The position numbers were made by a program, and so were the translations under genes. This document shows positions 25,327-35,900 of a DNA stretch of 64,000 bases, one piece after another. Origin of the DNA: Coccinella septempunctata (taxonomy: Eukaryota; Arthropoda; Insecta; Coleoptera; Coccinellidae); contig NC_058196.1 in NCBI RefSeq assembly GCF_907165205.1, positions 13,806,501 through 13,870,500 on the forward strand, in the 5' to 3' direction. Every line of letters starts with the position of its first letter. The stretch's first letter is position 1. The notes beneath the pieces are model-generated. The model saw only the letters and a program-made list of their open reading frames with translations. It searched no databases and was not told the origin of the DNA.

Positions 25327-25710
25327 AACTCTTTCAAATTTGAATTTCTCAGGTACAGAAATCACCGAAAATTTCAGTAAGACTGCATACCGCAATATCG
25401 AGGAAAATAATGATGAATGATGAAATTTAATTCAAATTTAAAAACAACAACGCACGCACTTCGTAGTAGTTAGTTTGAAACTGACATCCGTTTAATTCCG
25501 ATTGTCAGATTTATCAGATGATTTCAAGGTCGAAGGTCAATTCCAAATTGAGGAAAATGGTACACCAATTTAAAACTCACCGGAATGAAAATAAATTGGA
25601 AATGAAACATTCGTTGAGTTTTTTGAGAAATATGAGAAAGGAACTTTTTCATTCACAGTCTTAGGTTGACGGAAATCAATGGGAATTATATTGTTTAAAA
25701 CGTTTAATAT
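25327..25710. other. Intergenic: Mocs1 promoter side and 3' flank of the K2P gene
   Basis: About 385 bp separate the Mocs1 start from the stop codon of the upstream potassium channel on the same strand. It must hold the Mocs1 5' UTR and promoter and the channel's 3' end. No TATA box stands out. Confidence 0.5.
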
Positions 25711-26751
25711 TCACTTATAATACATCATTTCCACTTTTTTCTTCCTCTTAAAGCAGGAGTTGATTTTATTTTGAGTGTCTTTGAGGCACTGATGGAAGTC
25801 CTCGCTCAATTCTTTGACCTTGATCTTTACTTCTTCGCTCATTAAATGATAACACATAGCTACTAACCCTTGACCGAAAAACATGTAAAAATAGTTCATT
25901 ACAAGTCTGAGCTGACTTCCAGTTTTCGTAGACAAATTACCCGGCACCAAATCACCAAAACCAAGCTTGCACAAACTTGTTATGCAGAAGTAACTGCTAT
26001 CTAAAAAGCTCCACTTTTCCCACTGCGCAAACATGATGGTACCGAACATAATGTAACCGCTGATAACCCACAAACAAGCGGTGGATGGTACTAAGATTCT
26101 TTTTGGGGGGTAGCTTTCGTCTTGGGGTGAGCTACACTTAACGAACCATACATACACCCATTTGAAAATTCCCGCTAAGCCCTTACCGACGTTGAGGAAG
26201 TACAAGACGTATAGGGGAATACCGAACACCGCGTAAACAACAGTGCAAACTTTTCCCCATACGGTTCTTGGAGCGATGTCGCCGTATCCTATCATAGTCA
26301 TGGCACTTAAAGAAAACATTAGAGCTGCTGGAAACGTCCACAAACTTTTCAGCTTTCGCCCATTGTAGTTGTGTTTGATCAAGACAACCAAATGCTTCTG
26401 GTACTCTTCCAGAACTTTGTTAGAATCGTAGATGAATGCAGTCTTGTTGAATACATTGTGGAAACTCGCCACCAACCAAAGTTTCTGCGAACATTCGTTT
26501 TTCAAAGCTTGAGCTTTGTAGTAATTCGTATCCTTTCCTTTAAGCTCGATCTTCATGAAACACACGGCCCCAATCAGGGTATAACCGACGATAAGTCCAA
26601 TGACACCAACTTGGGAACACATAAACGCCACGGTCTTTCGACAGCAGTCCTTGATTTTGGTCTTTGTGTCAACATCGCTACTCAACGAGTACCTGCTGTT
26701 GCTGCTTGCTCTACTTCTCACGGAAGAACGGTAGTAAGAACGTCGATCCAT
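25711..26751 (-). CDS. Two-pore-domain (K2P) potassium channel
   Basis: A 346-aa, single-exon frame encoding a plasma-membrane leak potassium channel that works as a dimer. Order: Ser/Arg-rich cytosolic N-terminus (1-43), TM1 about 44-66, a long extracellular cap loop with a possible N-glycosylation site (NKT, 102-104), pore helix 1 and filter GYGD (155-158), TM2 about 166-188, cytosolic loop, TM3 about 223-243, pore 2 with filter GFGD (264-267), TM4 about 282-303, and a short basic C-terminus ending KRKKKVEMMYYK. Both filters and four TMs are intact. The start is the first ATG of the frame. I cannot tell which insect K2P subgroup it belongs to. The lack of introns is notable and may mean a retrocopy origin. 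Confidence 0.93.
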   Translation of the reverse strand: MDRRSYYRSSVRSRASSNSRYSLSSDVDTKTKIKDCCRKTVAFMCSQVGVIGLIVGYTLIGAVCFMKIELKGKDTNYYKAQALKNECSQKLWLVASFHNVFNKTAFIYDSNKVLEEYQKHLVVLIKHNYNGRKLKSLWTFPAALMFSLSAMTMIGYGDIAPRTVWGKVCTVVYAVFGIPLYVLYFLNVGKGLAGIFKWVYVWFVKCSSPQDESYPPKRILVPSTACLWVISGYIMFGTIMFAQWEKWSFLDSSYFCITSLCKLGFGDLVPGNLSTKTGSQLRLVMNYFYMFFGQGLVAMCYHLMSEEVKIKVKELSEDFHQCLKDTQNKINSCFKRKKKVEMMYYK

Positions 26752-26763
26752 ATTCTACACTGA

Positions 26764-27503
26764 CGAAGAATATCTCGGGAGCTAGTATGTTTCTTATTCT
26801 CATTTCGGATGGGAAATGTTAATTCCACAGTCTTCGACTTGGATAGATGCCAAGCTTATTTGTGTTGGGTGCATTTACTAGAATTTAAAATAGACGGACT
26901 TATCGATATCGACCTGTTTTTACGATTTCAAACTGATGGTCTGTTGAGAGGTGTAACGGTTCAGTGGATATACATAGTGTAGGTACACTATGTGGACAAG
27001 CCATGATAAGAAAGCTTTGAAATATGCTGGTTACATCATTCGAATATTCCATTCTCCTTTCGAAGAGGTGAAAAAGAATATGTATAGTGCAAAACTATGC
27101 TGGGCATCTATCTATAACATGCCATCTTACTATCAATTTCTCATGTTTTTCCTATTCAGCAATCAGGGTCGACCAGATGCAAAGGCGGAAGGGTTGCTTG
27201 CATATTGCAAACTGAAAATTTCCTTTCATAAAAGAGCTTATAGAGTTGAATTCAAGTGCATCGTTGATATTATGCTATTGGAATAAATTGAACTAAACGA
27301 GAATGTGCATATAATGTGAGCTCAGGTTCATCATATTATCACTATTTATCCATTATGTTGATTTAATAGAAAGAAAATGAGTACATTTGGAATGAAATAA
27401 AATTATATAATATAAATATTGTTTATTTTAGTATTGTTTATGTGACAAATGTTCAAAATTCAGCAGTACCTAACAGTTTAACAAAATGTAATATATTATT
27501 CTC
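26764..27503. other. Upstream region of the K2P gene
   Basis: Holds the 5' side of the channel gene and AT-rich DNA. A 98-aa plus-strand frame at 26990-27286 has no recognisable motif. Confidence 0.35.
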
Positions 27504-27506
27504 TTA

Positions 27507-27692
27507 ACCCGTTTGCAATTTGCAACAGCCCAGAATTCTCTAGAAAATTTACTCGAGAATTCATGCGCAGTGAATTCTTTACGGTTACATACGCACTTTC
27601 GGTAGAATTCTCTGTTCAGTTGCATACAAAATAATCTCTGCCGTTTTCTTACCAAAATTTGGTAGAGAATTCTCGGCTGTTACAAACGGGCT
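27507..27692. mobile_element. 186-bp MITE, TSD TTA, GCCCGTTTGCAA family
   Basis: Inverted ends (A)CCCGTTTG and complement, with inner AGAATTCTC motifs. TTA is duplicated at 27504-27506 and 27693-27695. A second copy with TAA targets is at 51798-51992. PIF/Harbinger-like by target choice. Confidence 0.8.
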
Positions 27693-27695
27693 TTA

Positions 27696-28151
27696 CACAC
27701 ATTTTGTGAATGCACACAAAACTGAGGAAAACTCCAACAAAGGCTTTGCTAGATCGTGGGATCAATCTTCTTCTCTTCAAACAACAAGCAACAGCAATGT
27801 CCGTCCATCCAAACCAGAATCAAAACCCAAAGACATCATTTCAGACATAAAGCCACCCGAATCGTCACATTATCAGCCTACACGGTTTTTAGGTCGCTCG
27901 TCGCTCCGCCTTAATATTTTCGTTCGAACAACATTCTGCTAGTCTTCAAGCAATCTCCATACCAAAACATGATAATCTATTCCACAGATATTCAAGCGAT
28001 CGACGGCCAACAGTTCTGAAGAAACTGTTCTCGTCTTCTGAGGTGTAATACACCTGGTCTGATAGTTGTTTTCCACATAATTTAATTGCAGTCTCTTCTC
28101 ATATTTTGTAGTCACACACACCTCAGAAAAAAGAGTTGCTTCACATCACAT
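27696..28151. other. Intergenic with a short codon-biased frame
   Basis: Plus-strand frame 27706-27942 (HKTEENSNKGFARSWDQSSS...) is polar and less AT-rich than its surroundings, as in a piece of a real or transposon gene, but I find no domain. It starts immediately after the MITE. Nothing else is recognised. Confidence 0.25.
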
Positions 28152-28302
28152 GGGTGTGTTCATAAACTTACTCCGAGAGTAGAGTATGAGTACGGTCATG
28201 CTCAAAGAGCATACTCTGAGGAACTAAAAGTACGTTTGTTAACGCTTCGGGTAATCAGAGCTTACTCAGAGCTTGCTCTGAGTAAGTTTGTGAACGCAAC
28301 CC
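28152..28302. mobile_element. 151-bp foldback MITE
   Basis: Ends GGGTGTGTTCATAAACTTAC and the complement of GGGTTGCGTTCACAAACTTAC; an inner ACTCAGAGCTTGCTCTGAGT palindrome lies near the right end. No convincing target duplication was seen. Confidence 0.65.
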
Positions 28303-28399
28303 TATACATATAAGCTATCCGAAGCATAATTTCCCGTCCTACCAAGTATTGGTTTCAGCAACCCTTTGTGCATTCTCTCGAATCTCATAATGTAACATG

Positions 28400-29600
28400 C
28401 AGGTTGTGTCTCAACGGTTACCGGTCCTAACCTTTTGAGGCGTTGTCCGGTGTGCCACAGGCAGTCATCTGGGCCCATTATTGTTTATTCTCTATATTAA
28501 TAAAAAATTAAATCATAAACTCTTTTGAATAGTGTTTTTTCTTGCTATATGCAGACGAATCAAAAGTTTACCGTCGTGTGAAAAACTTGGCCGACTGCGA
28601 CTGCCTTAAAATTCAGGAAGATTTTGATAGATTCGAAAGCCATAGTCTTTTTCTGAACTTGACAAAAGTCTAAGAATCTCGTACACCAAATGCAAAAATT
28701 GTATTGAATACACCTCCAATATCAATAATCACGATTTGAAGCCGGTTTCTGAGGTGAAGGATTTAGGAGTTTTGAAATTAGAAACTTACATTCAAACCGC
28801 ATATCGAAAAAGCTGTGAACGACTGTAACAAACTTTTCGGTTCCATAATGAGAACCAGTCATGTTTTTCGGGAGAGGTTTCTTTTTAATGTCTATTTTGG
28901 GTACATTGACAGTAAACTCTGATTTGCTTCAGTTGTCTGGAATCCCCATTATCAGGTTCATATTGATAGAGGATAGAAAGCGAGTTCAGAGGAGATTTCT
29001 CAGGTTCTTGCATATAAGTCTCAAAGTTCCATTGAAAATAGAGACTATATCCTCCATTGATGCGAAAGCATGGGATAAAGACACTGCAGGGTGGAGACCA
29101 TTGCGGTAGGTGGAGCCATTGTGGATTGAATTTTGTGTTCAAAATAATGAATGGACTAGTCCGTAAATATATGTTTTAAGTTCCAGTTCAACACCCGTAA
29201 GAAGAAAGAAAAAAGCTGAGATATTCTGAATTATTTAAGATACCTTTTATAGGAGAACAAACGCCGGTCAGAATTCCTCTTTGTGTAGAAGGCTCAGGCC
29301 TTTTAAAAAAGTCCGGAATAATATAAAATATTTGAGGCTATACCTGCTCTCCTTTCGTCTGAGAATCTGGAGAAGCTAAAAACAGGACTAGAGAGGTTTT
29401 GATCAGTTCCTTTTTCCATGGGCTGTTGGTTGTATTTCTTATGTATATGAATGTGTTTTTACTTCTTTGGCATTTTATTACTCATTAATTGATGATTTAA
29501 TTTTATTGTATTTCATTCACAACCCACTAAATATTAAATACAGGGTTCTATTTTGGATCATTAGATCTGTATGTAATCCCTTCATATGAATAAATAAATA
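28400..29600 (+). mobile_element. Decayed jockey-like LINE
   Basis: Frame-shifted plus-strand pieces: a GVPQ-like block at about 28442, YADESKVYRRVKNLADCDC (28552-28610), DFDRFESHSLFLNL, and later the region after the palm. It ends in AATAAATAAATAA at about 29590-29601. Many stops. Confidence 0.7.
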
Positions 29601-29601
29601 A

Positions 29602-30480
29602 CATTTTGCAGCATTTTGATGACAAAACTCGAGACGGAACATGCTTTTTTGAGTGTAAGAGAAAAGTGTAGAGTTGGTTAATCTTTTATCTTGTTATTAT
29701 TAATAATTCGACAAGGGAACTGAATGAGTAAAAGCAGAGAGATCAGAATGATGCCACGAACTTCTTCAACAAAATACCAAGAGCCAAATTCGGAAGAAAT
29801 ATACCTAAGTAGCAGTGACCAATCTGTTTGTAGAGCTTACCGGAGTATTTGGCTGATAAGCTGCATTTGAATTCTCCGTATACACGATGATTCATCAAGG
29901 GTGGCGACAAGCGTGTTTCGGAACCCTAAGTCGAATGACTTTGAAAGAAATTCTTCAAAGTCTAACTATTTTCATGCTCATAGTTTTTTTTCTGATGACG
30001 CAATATATAACTTTTACGGAATACGATTGTTTTTTTTTTCCAAAGGTATTAAGGTTGAAAAGAGATTGCTATATAATAACAATTCGTTCTAATTCGTAGA
30101 ATTTTTTTCCATTAAGCCAATTATTGAATGGTTGGGATGTTGGGCGAAGATATACATTTGTCAACAGAAAAAATACTCTTTATCTAATGTCTAATATTCC
30201 ATTTCCTTGTGACTTCATATTCTGGTTTTTCACAGGCTAATTGACTATCCACGTTCCTATTGTACTGTGAAAAACTGTTTATTTCACTTTTGCATATTTT
30301 AAATGTTCTTAAAAAACTTGGACTCAATTTGAAGAGCATTGAACTCACTATTTTCTAAATAATGAAGATAAAACGCATTAAATGTTAAATTGAAAATCAA
30401 TGGGAAAACCAAATCTCATCTAATTATGTAAAATGGCATTTATTGCCGCATATGCGTTCGTCTTCTCCCATCCGACCATT
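29602..30480. other. AT-rich intergenic DNA
   Basis: No gene recognised. Two overlapping frames near 29887-30099 are chance frames of an AT-rich stretch. Confidence 0.4.
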
Positions 30481-30499
30481 CAAAAGACAATCTCCTCCA

Positions 30500-31370
30500 T
30501 GGGCGCCCGCAGAAATTTTTCTCAGGGGGGGGCAAAATATCATCTACGAATAGTTTTACTGAAAGAAAAATTTCTCTAACGGTGACTTTCGAAAAATTTC
30601 CAAAAAGATGGAATCGATTGAATGATCGTCAAGACCGAACGGCTGCATCTAGCTACATACAATCTTCAGATCTTTAACTAGAGGAGTTGCTCTTTCAGAA
30701 TATGTATCACATTTCTATCTACGGTTAGTTTTATTGAAAGAAAAATTACTCTAACGGTGACTATCGAAAAATTTCCAAAAAGATAGAATCAATTAAATGA
30801 TCGTCAAGACCGAACGGCTGCAACGAGCTCCATAAAATCTTCAGATTTTCAACTAGAGAAGTTGCTCTTCCAGAATATGTATCACATTTCCATCTATGGT
30901 TAGATTTATTGAGAGAAAAATTACTCTAACGGTGACTATCGAAAAATTTCCAATAAGATAGAATCAATTAAATGATTGTCAAGACCGAACGGCTGCAACG
31001 AGCTCCATAAAATCTTCAGATTTTCAACTAGAGAAGTTGCTCTTCCAGAATATGTATCACATTTCCATCTACGGTTAGATTTATTGAGAGAAAAATTACT
31101 CTAACGGTGACTATCGAAAAATTTCCAAAAAGATAGAATCAATTAAATGATCGTCAAGACCGAACGGCTACATCGAGCTTATGGAAAATCTTCAGATTTT
31201 CAACTAGAGGAGATGCTCTTTCAGAATATGTATCACATTTCCATCTACGGTTAGATTTATTGAGAGAAAAATTACTTTAACGGTGACTATCGAAAAATTT
31301 CCAAAAAGATGGAATCGATTGAATGATCGTCAAGACCGAACGGCTGCATTAAGCTCCATAAAATTGCTCC
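30500..31370. repeat. Tandem array, 175-bp unit, about five copies
   Basis: The anchor CTAACGGTGACT recurs at 30576, 30751, 30926, 31101 and (with one change) 31277, a period of 175-176 bp. Each unit includes GATCGTCAAGACCGAACGGC and CTTTCAGAATATGTATCAC variants. The array is preceded by GGGCGCCCGCAGAAATTTTT and a G8 run, which looks like a transposon end, so the array may sit inside an element. Confidence 0.9.
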
Positions 31371-32743
31371 AAGAATTTCGAATTCTTGGGCAAAATATTG
31401 AACAAAGAAAAAAGCATTTCATGTTCTTTTGAGAATCTCGTTTCAAGGGCTGAAATCAGATGATCTAAATATTGGATGAATATAGATTATTTGAAGTAAT
31501 CTTCAGCTGAAGATGCTTCATAATTAGATATAAGGTTTGTTCGTAGAGTGGTTCACAAAGGTTGTGAACTGTACAGAGCAAGCGCAATTCCATTTTATTG
31601 AAATTTCTTTTTGAATATAGTTTTCAGCGAAAACTCGCAAAGATTTATATCTAGCTGACAAATGAGTTTCACAGAACAAAGGATAATATTGAAGGTGTTG
31701 TGCTGAAAAAAAATAAGGCGATCAGAATCAGAATACGTTTTCAGCCTTTTCATTTTGGGTAATGTGCACATTAGCCAGCTAAAGATGAAATTCCGTGACA
31801 CAAAAGTTTATCGAACTTTAGCCGGTCCTCGAATATAAACCTAAGTTTAGCCGGCTAATCTTAAGTTTATGCTCATACCTATCTTTAGCCGTAACATACA
31901 TATATAATAAACAAAACAGGAATGCGGGACACCATACTTGACAATTTTCTTCCTGTTGTTGCAAGTAAAACTTATTTGCACATATTGTTCTCTTCCCCTC
32001 AAATAACTAGACATAGCTAGACATATCTGACGAAGGCCTTCGCAAGGTCTAAGAATAACAATCAAGTCTTGAGAGACTCTCAAGACTTCGGTATAATTTC
32101 GCAGACAAAAACGCAGCAGCATTCTGTGTGGACTGTGGACATATCTTTTCTAAGTTTCTACTAGTTGATTTTCGAAACCCCCTGGTCCTCCTGTGATTTG
32201 GGATGTTTTCATCTCATATCCCAATTATCCCATCATCTCTTCAGACACTGCCCCCCCCAATCATCTGTGGTTGTCTACATCTGGGTTGTCTGAACTGGAA
32301 GTATCGAGATGGATGGTATATACCCTCCATAACTGGAGGGAATCACAGCCCCAGTCAAAGATATTACACACATTACATGTGTAATGTCCTCCTAACTGTT
32401 TAGGAGGGCTGTGAACAGAGATATAGAATATCTTCTGAACATAGACTAATGATCTATTCGTGTTCTGTGGTTAGCACTTCTGTAATCTGGACCTAACCTC
32501 AATATTTCAAGGTTAAAATTATATTATTATTATTTACATTTATAAATGAAGGAATCAATCAGAATCAGAGGCAACCTCTTTCTCTGTTTTCCATAGCGTT
32601 TACTGGTATGAAAATGTGTCTTCTTTTTAAGGGAGTTAAAAACGAAGTCATAGCTTGTAGCTCCATAAAATACAATCTTCGGAGTCCTCAATCGATTTTC
32701 AGAGGATTACAAAAGAAAGGTTGAGCTGTTGTTCATTAAATAA
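31371..32743. other. Upstream region of the C2orf69 homologue
   Basis: Contains repeated TTTAGCCGG/CCGGCTAA pieces at 31770-31900, likely a worn MITE, and a C-rich block at 32160-32420 with short frames but no recognisable protein. The promoter of the plus-strand gene must lie towards the right end. Confidence 0.35.
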
Positions 32744-32953
32744 ATGTTTTGGAAAATAATGGCTGTTCCAGAACACAACTCAGGTGAACTTTGTGTCCAT
32801 GTTGATTCAGAAAAGATCAAACCAGCTGTTAAAGTGCAAAATGTGGTTGGAGTGAACGAAAGGGCCAATGATGTATTGTATTGTCCTCCATTTAACAGTG
32901 GAAATCACCTTGTTGATAATGGAATTGTCGTATTTTTCGGTGGAGATATGCAG
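32744..32953 (+). CDS. C2orf69: C2orf69 homologue exon 1
   Basis: 70 codons, ends GATATGCAG|GTATAA in phase 0. Contains the hydrophobic strand NGIVVFFGGDMQ that begins the hydrolase fold. The second ATG at 32759 is an equally possible start. Confidence 0.85.
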
Positions 32954-35900
32954 GTATAATCTTACATTTTGTATGTTAATTCAGAAGAAATTATCAGCTG
33001 TTTCAATGAATTTTCTCTAACATACTGGGAAATAAGTCAATAAACTCGTAAGATAAGAATTAATATATCGAAAACGAATATCAATTTTCATTCTGCCTAT
33101 TGATAAAGATTAATACATTAAAACATTCACTACACCTGCCCATATTCCACTCTTGTGTGCAATTTCTTTTTCTCAATTAACAATTTCAATCGCTGAAATT
33201 GAGTAGTTTTCATTTACCACCGTTAACTTTTTTTCCCTGTATTTATTTCTCTAAGGGAGGGAAATCACTGAAACTTTTTCATTCCTGAATATATTGAAAA
33301 GAAGCTGTCGAGTTCAAGTTCGAATTAAGTTTAAGTTTGAACCCAGCTCAAAAGTCTTTACAATTTTGATAGGCTGAACTATATTCTATGTTGAACTTGA
33401 ATATGAGCCTTATAGAATATCAAATGAAAGGAAAACTATATGGATCTGTCAGTAAAGAGCTTATTCCCCAATCAAGATTTTTGAAACCAGTTAATAAGCT
33501 AGTCAGCTGTTTATTCTCTGATCTAGATGCATATTCTCTGACCTAGATACATATCCACTGAGCTAGATGTGTATTCTCACGAAGTTTCTAGATCAACTAT
33601 TTATTTATTCTTATCAAGCAAATCTTTACTCCGTTTTACTACTCTGGTTTTATCCATCGAAAATAAAAGAAGAGAACAATTTGAGATTCAAGAACTTGAA
33701 AAAAATAAAGGAATGCATGTATATTAAATGTAAAAATTTATTGATAAAACAAACATATTTATTGTAAATACACACACAAACACACAGTGACACTTATTAT
33801 TAAGTTATTTTATCACTGTTTCTTTGTAGAAGAACAGATAAATGAGGAAACTGCAAATGAGGTATTTTTGTGACAGGACGACAACTGAATTGTCCATTAA
33901 ATACATCAGAATTCTGCAGAATGTTAAGAACCTGAAACTGTGGCGGCAGAACAGAACTTTCATGTGCTTGAATGACAAATTCCATCAAAGACATATCTTT
34001 GCAAAACTCCTGTACCATTGCCATAAAAAATATCTTTTCCCTTGAAAAAGTGAATGATGCCAATGGTAGTAAAGCCTGGTGCTGTATTTCTTCCATTGAG
34101 TTTGTCAATAAAACCATACCACAGTTTTCTGCAATTCTTTGGGCTTCTGATAATCGGCTATTCAAATTAAACACCACATCTAAGTTATTGAAATTCGAGT
34201 GATGAGGTAGAGTTTTTTTTGATTCTCTAACGAATTTCTTATATAGTGAACTGACATTCCTACTCAATTGGATACCGAATTTTATACCGATTGGATCCAA
34301 AGTATGACCAATCACTTTGGCTAGTGGAAAACCAATTTTTGCTATTGTTAGATACCTCGGCAAGTCCAGGTAAGTCTTACTCACTAAACTGTCAGGTAAA
34401 CACACAACATTATGGCCATAAAAAAACACTGGTTCTTCTTTAAAATGATCTACAAAATTCCTGAAAATATTTTCATTCTCCACAGGCTTTCCATGGAGGG
34501 AAAAAAACCTTTTCCTTCTGTAATACACTGCTGCATGATAATTAAAACTGAAATCTTCTCGTTTCAAATACAATTCATTATAAAGTTCACTCAAATAAAT
34601 TGTTTCCCTGGTCAAATCGTTTGACGCAGTGTCTATTTTTAAATTTTTCACCTTGTTCATCATTGAATTCCTAGATGCGTCGTCCAACCAGTCCAGACTA
34701 CTTAACAAGTCTTTGTAATTTCTCTGCATACTTTTGAATACATCAACTAAGTAGGTTTTACGCTCATTAAATTCTTCATTGATTGAAGTTCTTCGGTATA
34801 GATAGTTTGAAATATCAGGAAAGAACTTTCTACTCATTACCCTGCAGAACTTAGATCTGGATTCTCTAGGTGTGGGAAGAACTACTTCCTGGTAATATTT
34901 CTCAAATAAGACAGCAGTAAAACCGCGTATCAGTCTATCGGTTTCTAGAGAAGAAAGTCTTTCAAATAACATTAGAAAATATTCTTTGTGATACATTTGC
35001 ACTGATGATGCGGTTTCTATTTCACCAGAATTGACTTGTTTGAAGAATTCTTGCCAATGAATCAGGGGGAATTGATTTTCCAATTCTCTAACATTCATAA
35101 GAGTGTAATCTAAATTAACAACTGATTCTTGTATGTCAGGTACTGGAAGTATTTCATCCAGTATTGAAAGTAGGTCTTTTTGGACAATCTCAAGAGTGTC
35201 TTCAATATACATCTCTCTTTGTATATTGCTCATATTTCCGAAGTTTCCTAATTCTTCCATTGCAGTTTCAAGAGATTTTAAATAATCATTATTTCTTTGG
35301 CATTCTTCATAATCATAATATAAGAATGTGATGTCTATAGGAGACTGGTAATTCTCAGGCTGTGTGATTCTCAAGCAGTTTCTCCGTATTTCTTTTAGCG
35401 GGGACCAATATTTACTTGTTAATGATTTATCAGGAGGAAGAATCTTTATTATAAATGTTGAATTCATTACATCAATATCAATGTTGAATAAGGGCATCGC
35501 TTCTAAAAAAACTAAACTCGCAAAAACATCAGTTAAGTCAATGTTATTCTTTCTCTGATAGAAAGAGAACATTCCAATATTACCCAACATTTGTTTGGTG
35601 CTTCTGATTCTATCACGATAATTAAAATGTATTTCATGGTACAGGCAAGATTTGTAGAAGCAGTTAAATTTTTTAACAAAATCAAATTTTGGTGTAGATT
35701 TCCCAGAGAAGAGATCTGGTTCGTACCTTTTGCCCCTTGATGCACCACCACAAGCAAAACTGTAAAAATCATGGCAAGGTTCTATAGACAGGTTGATAGA
35801 ACTCAGCATGCTCGAGGCTGCCATTTTACACCTGGCAGATTCACAATCCTTTTGAACCTCAAAGCGAGCTGTTTTGTTCCCTATCCTTAAATTTTGAAAT

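Noticed and set aside
30540..31365. Regular repeats that might suggest a CRISPR array
   Set aside because: Units are 175 bp and repeat end to end without unique spacers; the context is an animal genome.
32193..32403. Overlapping plus-strand frames in a C-rich block
   Set aside because: No recognised motif, and two frames open at once point to base composition.
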